Source of the DNA: Alistipes sp.
GTDB taxonomy: Bacteria; Bacteroidota; Bacteroidia; Bacteroidales; Rikenellaceae
Assembly (NCBI GenBank): GCA_017560305.1
Contig: JAFYOF010000016.1
Location: forward strand, 28,602 to 92,601
Length of the DNA stretch: 64,000 nt
Direction of reading: 5' to 3'
Under the pieces are notes generated by a model that was not told the DNA's origin, searched no databases, and was given only the letters and a program-made list of their open reading frames with translations. Position 1 is the stretch's first letter. Each line of letters begins with the position of its first letter. Below, piece after piece: positions 25,701-37,700 of the stretch. A program made the translations under genes and the position numbers.

Positions 25701-28700
25701 CGGTATAGTTCATCGTCACTCTCTGCTGCGGTAGGAGCGTGATTGTCGGCAACCGCATAGTTACCGACTTTCAACTCATACTGCTTGGCTACGTCTGCCG
25801 CCTCACCCAAGATGCTGCGGTATCTGCCTGGCTCTGCAAGGTTCTCATAGCTTCTCCACAGGATATAACGGAGTTCGTTATCAGTCAGAGTAACTCCTCC
25901 GAAATCCTCGAAGCCAATCTTATGGAGCATATTCAAGAAGAAGTCCTTAATCTGCTGCCACCAACCTGTTCTGTGCGCTGCCTCAAACTCGGTGCTCTCT
26001 GCAAGCATAGCAAGGTATTCCTCGGTAGCCTTGCGGAAATCCCAACCGTTCTTTGTCGCAAGTTCTACAATACGTCTGCGGATAGCCTCATCTGCATTGT
26101 TGAATACATTATCGAGGAACGTATCAAAATGCTTTCCGAACAACTGACGTAATCCATAATGGGCAACTGCCTCGTGGAGTAATGTCTGTTCAACATCAAA
26201 CGTGCTTGAATGGTTAGGGATAACAATAGTTATCTTGCCTGTACTCTTCGTGTAGAAACCCTTTGCACGCTGTTTCTTGCCCTCCAATGTACTTGCATCA
26301 GTCACAATCTCAACATTGTCAAGATTGAGTTTCTTTGCAAGATTTTCCACACGAGCAACCATTCTCTGACGTTCACGCTCTGCAAACTCTCTGCGCTGCT
26401 TACGGGTAAATCTCGGTTTTCCAAGTACCTTTGAAATAGGGTCGTTCTCAAAAGCCAACTCATCATCGGTATATGAGCCGACACCCTCACGATTTAAGGC
26501 ATCATCACTATGGTGTTCCTCCTTGACTTTTACGCCCAATTTGGTAAGTTCCTTAACAACCTCTGTTATACGTTCCTCGGGAATATCCGCACGCAACTTT
26601 CCACGATAAGGGTAGAAGTTTCCACCTGCGGCACGTAGCAAGGTCTTGTTTTCATAGTAAACAGCACCATCTTTCTTTGTCTTAGGAACAGTGAGGTAGA
26701 ACATCTTTGCCCAACTGCTACCCATAATTTCAACCTTTCCATCGTGGCTTGTTATAGGCGTATAGTCTTTTATCTGTTGCAAACGACTACTCAATGGCGC
26801 ACCGCTTGTTTTGAGCATTGATGCATTCCATTTGTCGGGCATTAAGATACCATCGTGAACATTACCGTCAATATCAGTATAACTAATGAGCTGTCCCGGA
26901 TAGCCTCCGTATTCATCTTGTGTATCGGCGATAGCCTGCAAGATATTTCCTGTCATAATGAAACCTGTCTTTCGTGTCTCACTTGGTATCTGACTATCCC
27001 AATTATCAAGTGTAGTGGCACGTGCAGCATCCCAATTGTCATTGGTCATCTTGTCAATGCTTCGCAACGCATCAATTTGCGACAGTTTGATTTCAATGCG
27101 TCTGCGACCGTCAAGGGTAGCAAATACTGCAAGTGTTGTTGAGGCTGTAATTTTGCTGTCCTTTGTTTTGTATCCACAGAAAATAGCAGGAGTGGCAAAG
27201 TCAAAAATCATCGACTCAAGGTTATCCGGCACAAGATAAGACTTGCCAACTTCAAACATTCTCAAGCGGAGCATCATCTGGTCGCTGCTTTGGTTGAGGC
27301 GTAGAATATTGTCATTGTGCTTCGCTTCAACCTTTTCGTTAGTCTCTGCGATAAAGTTTTCTATGGCAACACGCTTTTCCTCTTCGCTACGTTTCTTCTG
27401 TCCGTTGATTTTGTCTGTCTGTTTGGCAATATCCTCTACGGCTTTCGCTTTTGCTTTCTCGTAACGTTCTTCCTCTGCAGCAATTCTCGCTTCGTCCTCT
27501 TTACGGATTATCTCGATGACACTTTCCAAGTATTCAGCAGGTGCAACACCTCGGTTTATCTGCTCAATAACCTTGCGTATTTCATCGGCTTTCATCGGCT
27601 TTCTCAATACGTCCATTTCCACCTTTTCCACAAAGGAATTGCGTGCAAAAGGATTACTGCCGTTCGGGTCAATGCCTTCTGATGATACACGTCTCTCTAT
27701 CGTCTTGGCACGAAGTGGCATTACGTTAATCTTCAAATCGTTGCTACCTGTATCGTTGAGGTACTTAATCAATTCATTGTAACGTCTTACCACATCATCG
27801 TAAAACTCCTCTTGCTCCTTTGTGGTCAAAAGGGCTACGTATCCCGTAACTTTTCGTGCATCATCTTCCTGTGGCTTGTACTCATCAAGTTCGCTTGCTT
27901 GCACACGACCGCCTCCAAGTCCTCCTTTCTTCAAAGGTGTACCCATTTTCTCATAGATTTCCACATTATCTCGTAGATACTCTACAACAACTTGGCTACC
28001 GTATTTATTGAGCAAGTCAGGTGCTTCCACATCGTTGCTTTCACTATCTTGTGAGGTCGTGGTGTTTGCATTCAAAGACTTCAACTTGGTAGAAAGCATC
28101 ATCAAGAAACGATTTTCAGCAGGAACAGGCAAACCGAGGTTTATGTAATAACCTCTATGCACCTGTCCTGTGCGGTCTATACGTCCAATCATCTGCATAT
28201 AGTCGTTGATGTCGCTCAATGGCTGTGCAATAATCATTGAACGCTGACGTTGGTCGCTGAATTTCTCTGATGCGTGCAGACTGATACCTGTTGATGCAGA
28301 CTTGTTGAGGATAAGAACATCAAGAACACCACTGTTGAACTCTCGCTGCATTCTCTTTTTGTCCTTGTCGGTTCTACGCTTGACAACGACACGTCCGTCA
28401 TCGTTGCGCTCAACATACATATTACGTCCTGTCAGTTCACCGACTTTGTATCCTTTCTCGTGCAGACGCTCGATAATGGCATCAAGTGGACTGATAAAGA
28501 TGTCGCTTGTACTCTCACGAATGAAGTCCTGCAACTCGTAATATGCCTTTTCTCCTGCTGGACCTAATGCCTGTGGAGAATATCGCTCGTGGCGTTCGTT
28601 ACCGTCCTCATCTTTTACGGTGTACTGCATAACGGTGTCAAGTCCTTTCAGTAGGCTTGCACTGAATGTAGGCTCATCAATGATTTCGCCTGCGGCATAG

Positions 28701-31700
28701 TCCTTAATGCTGCTCTCCATAGTGCTTTCCAACGCAATAACAGGATGGCGACCTGCATTGATTTCGGCTTCCACCTCATCTGCAATAGCATCAACTTTGA
28801 GGGCAAGCATAAGCTGCTTGGTGTAGTTGTAGGTCTTGCTTGCAAATGGCACGTTCTCAACGCCCATTTTATCTGTGCCTCGCTTCACACCTGCGCTCTC
28901 TGCCATAACTGCGAGTTCCATATCCAACGCTTCAATCATCGGCTTTACGTAGTCCTCTTGGAACTTGATGATGGCATTGAATGCCGCTATGGTACGGTCG
29001 TAGTTCTCTCTTGCACGTCTAACGGTTTCGGGGTCTGTAATTGTTTTCCAATCGGTAATAACATCGCTCATATCTCGCTCCCTGCGTACCATTTGCCCTG
29101 CATTAGTCAATTCACGGCTCATAATCTCTTGCAGAGTTACACCGCCTTTTTCAATGATACTAATCATTTTATCTGGCTCAACCTTTGCTTGGCTCATCGC
29201 TGTGCGAATTGCATACAAAGGCATTGTGTCGGGACGCTTTGCGAATGTGGCACTTGCAAATGTGGCTGCTTTTGCGGTGCGTAGAATGCTTTGGAGATAT
29301 GCGCCTGTATTGCTTGAACCTGCTGCCGTGTGGCTTTCATCAAGGAACAGATAATTATCCTCTGCAATGGCACGTAAGAATGTAGCCTTTGGTGTAGCCT
29401 TGCCATTCTTTACGTTCTTGCTTTTCTTGGTACGTGCGCCGCTCTTTTTGGCTGCTTCTTCCATTTCCTGCTGACTGACAGCATCGCCTGTGTTTACCTG
29501 TGAATAGGTGAGCACTGCGAAGTCATATTCATCGGGCAATGTTCCCGATGCAAATACTTTTGCCATTTCAGTGGAAGATAGAGGTTTGTGTACTGTATTA
29601 CCTTTGCTATCAACCATTGCACCGTCAGAGTTGAAAATAAACGGCACAAGGTCTCCACTTCCAACATCTACCAAGTCTCGGTAAATATCGGAGAATAGGT
29701 CTGCTTTCTGTGTGATGAATACAGGTTTCTCACCTCGTTGAACTGCCCAACGAATAAGTGCTGCCATTTGGCGACCCTTACCAACACCTGTTTGGTCGCC
29801 GATAATGAGTGCTTGTCCTTGCTTCATCTGATAGATAGCCATAGCAACACTATCCATCTGTTCTGCGGCAAGTGCCTGGTGTGCTTCCTCAACGGTGTCA
29901 TATCCGAGTTCAGTTCTGATAAATTCGTCAATGCTACCGTGCTGTGCTTCAATTTGAGTTAGCACATTGTCCATTGCCTCGACCATTGCAGCAGGGGCAA
30001 CGCTGTTAAGTGAGAATGCACTATTATGAGGACGATACGCACTCTTTTCATCTGTAAGAGTACGTTTCTTGTGTTCGGTTGGAGTCTGCTTTAATCCCAC
30101 TCCGTTTGTGGAAACTCGCTCTGTTCCCACTCGCTGAATGTCAGTGTCAGATACACTTCTGCTTCCTCCTGCGTTATCTCTTGGAGTTTCTGCCCTGGTT
30201 TCACCATCTGCATTATTCGTTCTACGTTCTCTTGGTAAAACCTGTTCGCTTCCGTCCGAATGCTCTTTTGTTGGTTTTCTTCTGCTTCCAACATCATCAT
30301 TCTTTCGAGGTTGTTCACGATGTCCTGCTCCGTCAGTGTTCCCGGATGTTTCGTTATTGACAGATGCCAACTGCCTTTCTCGGCTACGTAATATTTCTGT
30401 TCCATTTGTCTTTTCATTAGAGTTTAATACTTCGTTAATTATCTCATACAGGTCGTCAAAACTTTCAGCCTTGCGAATAGCCTTACTCTCCACAGGAGGA
30501 TATACGGCTGTCTGCGCTCGCTCCTCATCGCTTCTGCGACCATCTATAAGTATCATACGAGTAGGGAACGTAGTACCTTGCTTTGCGTACAGTCCGCCGC
30601 TCATATCAATAACACCTTTCACATTGTAGTGGTCATACAAGTAAGTAAAGAATGGTTTCATACTTTTGATTGCACCATTGCTTGCATACTCCATATTTCC
30701 ACCAATGATTATGGCTGCTCTGCCATCATCTTTCATACTTGCAAGAGCGTTCAACGTAATCTGTGGGTCAAGTCCGGGTATCATCTTTCCGTCATACTCC
30801 ACAGCCTCACGTTTTCCAAAGGGTGGATTGGCAATAACAACATCATACTGCATACCACCCTCGAAAGGTTCTGTTGCATCCTGCTGTGTTACCTCTGCAA
30901 ATCCTTGCTCTCGCAGATTATCCAATCGTGTCTCATCAAGTTCATTGGCGTGAACTTGCTCAACAGGAACTGTGAATACCAACATCCCGTTACCTGCCGT
31001 TGGCTCCAATACCTTGCCACCTGCTTTGTTTGCCATTGCGAAGTGATTGGCTATCCAAGCCATTGGAAGAGGAGTGGAGTACTGCTGCATCTTGATACGG
31101 TTACTGCTTCGTGCGGCAATGGTAGGCTGCATTTCATAGAGTTTGCATATCAAATCGTATGATGCACGACTGTTTCTACCTTTGCGACCAATAACCTCAC
31201 GTGCGGCTCTAACCAATCCGTCCTCAACAAGTTCCTGCAACAAAATGTCAGTTCTTCCGTCACTATCAACCTCCATTCCCAACTCGCTTGCACGCTTGCG
31301 TAGGTCTAAAATGCTTCTGTATGGTTTTGTTCCATTGTCAAGAGCCGCAAGCATATCAGCCTTTACCGTCATTGCAAATTGGCGATGCAGAACTGCATCA
31401 GCCTTGTTGGTTTCAGCAAATAAGTCGTCGAACAAACCTCCTGTTTGTTCCTGCGAAGTTACGGTTTTTTTCTTGGTTTCATTCTTTGCCGAACGTGTTT
31501 TCTTGATACGTTCCTGCGCAACCTCAACCTCCTGTGCTACCTCTGCCTCTCTTGTTACGGTTTCAGCAGTGGCAATCGCATCAATGCCAGTCTTGTCAAA
31601 GTTGGCAATGTCAAAGGTCTGCACCTCATCGTAAGAGGTCATATCGGTTGCAATCTCGCTGCCCTCTACCTCGGGCAAGTTTCTTGCACCATTGTAGAAC

Positions 31701-34700
31701 GCTTTGAGGTATGGACGAATAACATCGCCCAAATCTGCAACCATAGCCTTTGCAAACTCGGTAAACTTGCGTGCGCCTTTCTCCAAGTGGTAAACAGCCA
31801 TTTCAGTACCGATGGCAAGGATTTCGGGGTCAATGCCTATGTTCATCTGTCCTCCCAACTTCTTACGCATACGCTCACGGAGTTCTGCGTAACGCTCATC
31901 GGTAACAAGGCGGTTTCCGCTTGGATTGGTCTCTGCGGTAGGTGCTTGCTCCTTGCTCTTGCGGTCAAGTTCACGTGTCTTAATCTTGTTTTCAAGAGTT
32001 ACACCCACAGCCTCCAACACATCCTGCATACCATTGAGAGGGTTACGGAGAATGTCAAGCATTTCTTCGGGGCTTTCGGCTGTATGCTGCCAACGTGCAT
32101 CACCAATAGGATAGATGCCGCTCACATCATCACGTCTCAATGTGGTTCGTCCTGTCTCCTTATCAACGTGGATAGAATACTGCCATACAGGGGATTTCTC
32201 CTCGCTGTCTGTCTGCTCTACCTGTTGAGGCTCGGTAAACAGCACATCTCCATTGTTCAACGCTTGAATGTCGGTCATAGATACAGGCTGTGCCTCGCTG
32301 ACTGCTTCCTCGTTGCCGATAATAGTATCAGCCAACTGCTTTGCGCTCTCCTCGCTACGCATCATAAAGCCTCCTTGCTCACGGTCATACCAACCCTTGT
32401 CGGCTTTGGCAAGTTCTTTGGCTGCTCTCTGTTGCTCCTTTGACAATTCGCCTGTGAACTTCACGAGGTGCATATCAAGTACCTTGCCTTTCTTGGTGGT
32501 GTACTGTGCAGGAGCAATGCTGTACGGAGCATCGCCAACTTGGTCGCTTACTTGGTCAGTATCCTGTGATATAGTCGGTGCTTCTGCAAGGCTGTAACGA
32601 GAGTTGTTGTGTGCATTCATCGTTGTAGTACGCACCTCGTTACCCTCTGCATCAAGTTCAGCAATGGTTGATACACCATTGGTTGAATGTTTCTTGATGC
32701 GGTACAGTTTGTGGTCGTAGTAATCACGCACCACATCGCCAACATTGAAGTTTGCAAGGTTCTGTCTCTTGTCAAGGTCTGCCGATGCACTCTGTCCCTC
32801 GGTGGTCTTGACACTCTTGTACTCCGCAAATGCTTTGGTCTTGCGGTGCGATGAGGCTATCCACTTTTCAAAGTCCTCGATGGCAACACCTGTAATAGCA
32901 CCAAGACCCTGCCAACCCTGTTCGTAGTTGCTCAAATAGGCTTCTTCGGCTTCGTTGATGTCATTGAAGCCAAGCATAACCTTGTGCTCGTCAAAGCTGC
33001 CGTCAGCATTGCGTTGGTCAATGACGTACACCTGTCTGCCGTTCCAACCGTCAATATCATTTGACAGGAACACGTCTATATGGTCGCCGTCCACACCCTC
33101 TGTGCCACGAATGTAGCCGTAGGTGTTCTTCATTTCAACCTCCCATTTCTTGCCGCCCTTATCTACGCCACTGCGGACAGAGCCTCGGGGTTGCTCGATG
33201 GTTACGTTGAATGTGCCAATCTGCACGTGTCCTTTCTTGTAGTTACCTGCCTCTTTCTGCTTGTCGGTAGGTGTGGTGTTTACCTCTGCCTCGGCTGCCT
33301 GTACCTGTTCGCCGATGGTAGGAGTATGCTCCTGCCCACCACCGAGAGTAGAGATAATCTCTCTCAACGGCTTCTTGAAACGGATAATAGGGTCGATGAA
33401 ATACAAAGTACCGTCCTCGCCCAACAATACATTGTCGCCCTCTACATCGGTTACAGACACAAGTTCATTACCGAAAGAGTAGTTATCTTCCGGGAACAAT
33501 CCACGTGCGGCAAGTGCTTCCGCAATCTGTTCCTTTGTAGGCTGTCCGTATGTTGGGATGTATTTCTGTGAAAGGACAATGCGAACATCGCCCATACTCT
33601 CACTGATACCCTCAAATGTGTATTCTGTTTCGGGGAACAGAAGATTATGTACGAGGTGTTCAAAGGCTGCATCTTCGGGCTGAACACCGCTTTTCATTGC
33701 AGACTTGGCGTATGGGTCTTTTACCTTTGTTACCTTGCCTGCCTCTTTGTCTATATAAACAACGCTCTCGCCTGTACGCTTTGGAACTTTACCTGTCAAA
33801 GTCTTGGTTACTTCGGCAGGGATATACATTCCGTGCTGCTTGGCGATGTTTACCAACCTTTCGGATTCCGCTGTGCGTCGAGTTCTCTCGCTGTCATCAG
33901 TATTCCTCCTTCGTTCAGCGTCCAACCCTTCTTCAAACACTCGTAAATCGCCTCTGTTGCTCGCTCCCAATACTTCTCGGGTTGCGTCATCAGCCATTCC
34001 TGTGCTGTCTGCTTCCCGTTCTCCATCAAGAGTTTGTTCAAGTCCTTTTCGTTCGGATTGGAGTTGATGTACGGTTTCGCCGCCTGTTGTGCTTTCTGCT
34101 TCAATGCTTCCTGCACTGTCGGCTGTCCGTTCTCCACTCTCAATTCGTTCTCCTGTTGCAGCATTTCCTGTGCTTCCTTGCTGCCCTCGTTGGCTTGCTG
34201 AACTATCGCCAACCAATACATTGCTTCGCTGTTGTCCATTGTAGGTAATGTTTAATGTTTCGTAAATAGCCTGTGCAAGCGTACGAGGAGTGTTGTCCGG
34301 CTGCTCAAACAGGTTTTCTTCCTGTGTACCTTGAATAAGGTCATAGAGTTTGTTGAATGTGCCTTGAATGATGTTTTGGTTCTCACCCTTGTACATTGTT
34401 GCCAAAAGCAGTGCAAAGTTACTGAAATTCTCGGCAGGTAGGTAACTTTCGCCTGTCGCATCATCAATTTGATACTGAATTTTCCAACCCTCAACCGCCA
34501 AACGTGCATCTTTGAATGTCTTGGCGTTTACAAAGTCGGCACTTTGAGATAGGGCATAGTACGCACGGATTGAGTTCTGTATTTCCTCAATCATACGCTC
34601 TGCACTCGGGCTGTCGTAATCACGGAACGCAGTTGCAAGGATAGCCTTTTGAGCCTTTGCTGGCATAGCGTTGAACATTTCTTCAAGACGAGTGCTGCCA

Positions 34701-37700
34701 CCCTTGAAAATGCTTTGGTACATAATACCTCGCAAATCGTTCTTTGCCTCTGCCGAAAGGTTGCCCTTGCTGTCAAATGCACTTCTGTACTGTGTAGGTG
34801 TGATGTAACCCTTTTGGCTCATCCATTTCAACACATCGACACCGTTGTTATCAACAAGACCTGCAAACGATGTTTCCTCGTCTGCCGACTTCAACAACAG
34901 ATTGGCGAATGAACGCATATCAGCACCCATTCTCTGCAAAGCATTCTTCGGCTTGATACGCTCCACACCGCCACTTTCAGTGTCCTGTGCTACGAACTGA
35001 CCGAGAGTGATTGCATCTGCATCCTCAACATCAAGCATATTCACGAGTACAGGGTGCTGCATACCTGCAATATCTTCGGCGTTCAAACCGAACTCCTCAG
35101 CGTGGTCCATAAGATACTGCTTGTACTTGGCTGCTTGCTCTTGGTAGCTCTCCCACATCAAGCGGAGTGCATCGCTTCGGTTGTTGCCCTGTATGGCTTC
35201 GCCTCGTGCATTAACGGTAGGCGCACCTGTATAGGCAGTAACGGAAGATGTAATCTCCTCGGGGCGAATGTTACCTGCAATCTTGCGTGCAGACAATACG
35301 CTCGCCTCATCGTTACGCTCTTTTGGCTGTGCCTCATCAATAAAGTGGAGAGGATTGCGTACGCCTTGAACGTGGCTCGGCTGCAACTGCTCTGCTTCAA
35401 TCACGGCAACACGACCTGTCGGCAATGTGCTGTCGCTGAACTTAACGGTAATCTCCTTACCCTGCAAGCCGACAACAGGCTCTTGGCGGTCAATTTTATG
35501 TCCGCTGACACGTCTGTAACCTCTTGCACGTGCGTCCTGTGGTGTGTCGTCCACCATATCGGGAACACCGTTGAGGGCTTCACGCTCTATACGTTCTGCC
35601 TCCTCACGTTCTGCACGCATCTTTTCCTCCTCGGCTTTGCGGAGAGCCGCTGCTTCTTCTGCCACACGTCTGCGTTCTGCCTCAACCTCCATCTTACGGC
35701 GGTTGGCAGTACCGGCAATCTTCTGCCAAATGGCAAGTTCCTGCTTGGCTGCATCAATAGCCGCCTTGCGTTCTTTCTCGGCTGCAATCTTCTCGGCAGG
35801 AGTTGCACCGCCTTTCGACTTGCCTTTCTCCAACTTCTTCAAAGCAGCTTCCTTGTCGGACACCATAGCGTCTGCAACGGTCTGTGCCATTGCCTCGTCA
35901 CCCTCGGTCTGCTCTACAATCGCATCCCAGGCAGTGTCGCTGTCTGCTTGCTCATAGATAGGATTGCCCTGCTCGTCCTTTGGTATTCTCTGCATTGCAG
36001 GAATATTTTGAGGGGCATTGTTGCCGTTTTCGGGAATATTCTCCGTACCATTGTTGCCAACAGTAGGACGTTCAAACGCTACTCCGTTATGCTCCAACAG
36101 CATATTGTCGAGTTCATCACGAGTAAACAGGTTTACACGCTTGCCATTGATAGGGCTTTCGGTATATACCTCGAAACGTCCGTCTGCATCTGCATCGGCT
36201 GTGATGCTTCCACGAACAGTTGTGCCGTTCTCATCAGTAAGGGAAACAACATCGTTGAGGCTGTATTGAGGTCTGTTAGCCTCCTGTTCTGCCTGTATCA
36301 CCTGTGCGTTCTCCTCGGCTCTTGCTTGCTCGAACTGTGCCAAGCGTGCAAGGTTGGCTTCATCAACCTGCTGTTGAATGGTCTCTTTTGCCAATGGGAA
36401 CACGTTTGTACCGTCCGACACGTTTACTGTGCCGTCCCCATTATCCACGATGCCCTGTTCATTGGCGACAACCTGCACCTGTATCTGTCTATCATCGCCT
36501 GTAATGGTGTATGTGTCGCCCGGGTTGAACGTAACAACACCGTCAATTCTATTGGCTGCTTCCTGTGCATACTGCTGACGGATAGCCTCGGCGGCTGTCT
36601 CTTTCTCGATGTAAGGGTCTAACGCCTTGTCGATATTCAATACAGCATCGGGCGACACCTGTTCAAGTGCGCCTGTCTGTGCATCACGAACGATAATGCT
36701 TTCGTCCGAAGCGTTATGGTCGATACCGCTACCATCAGCAAACGGCACAAGGTTTCCGCTGACAACATACACACGTCTGTCATCAACTTTCATCGTAGCA
36801 CCCTGTATCATACCTGTCGAGCGGTTTACACGAGCCTCCACCATTGCGTTGCTCTGGTCTATACGTCCGTCTATGTCGTCACGTACACGCTGCAACATAC
36901 CGTCATACACCTGCTTTGCGTTGAGGTAGTCAAGGATAGTGGCACGAGCCTCATCGTTCCATACACCGTTTGCACGCACCTCTGCTATGGCGTTCATCGG
37001 ATTTCTGTCCATAAAGGCAAGCATATCCTCATCAACGATTGCCGAAACACGCTGACGTTGGTAGTCAAGCATATTCTTCGCATCGTTCATTTCCTGTGAA
37101 CTCTCCATATTGTAGCCGTCAATGTAACTTTCGTTCATTGCCTGTACATCGCCGTCCTGCTCGCCTCGGCTCTGTGCGAATGTGGCAAGGTTGAAGCCTC
37201 GCATCATCATAGAACGCTCCATATAGGTAAGTACGGCAGCACGTTCCTCGGGAGTGAAATCCTTGTCATTGATGATAGCCTCTGCCATTGCACCCATATC
37301 GTCATTGGTGGTGAGGTCTATTGTCGCTCTCATTGACTCCCATACCTCTTTGCCAAGCAATTCGGTAGCGTGAGAGTCCGCTTTGCTTACTCCGTGCTTC
37401 ATTGACATATATTGAGCACCTGTAAGAGTGTGCTTACCTGCACCCATCAAGCCCATAGACAGAGCCATACCGCCCCAAATGTCACCGTGGAACTTACCTG
37501 TTGCAAGTAGGTTGGTGCGTGAGCCATCGGGATTTTGTTGGTACGCATCATCGAGGTTGAGCATAGTACGCCACATTTGACCGTAGTATTCCTCTGTTAC
37601 TTCGCCGAAATAGTCGCTCACACCCATTTTGTTGAACAGTTGGTGTGTCTGCCCCATAATACCGCTCAATGCACCTGCATCAGCCTTTGAAAGCACAGCA

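Noticed and set aside
35054..36622. 522-codon open frame on the plus strand, opposite the polyvalent gene
   Set aside because: Its translation is rich in Cys, Leu, His and Ser with no domain pattern, typical of a frame shadowing a long G/C-balanced gene. The minus-strand gene explains the sequence.
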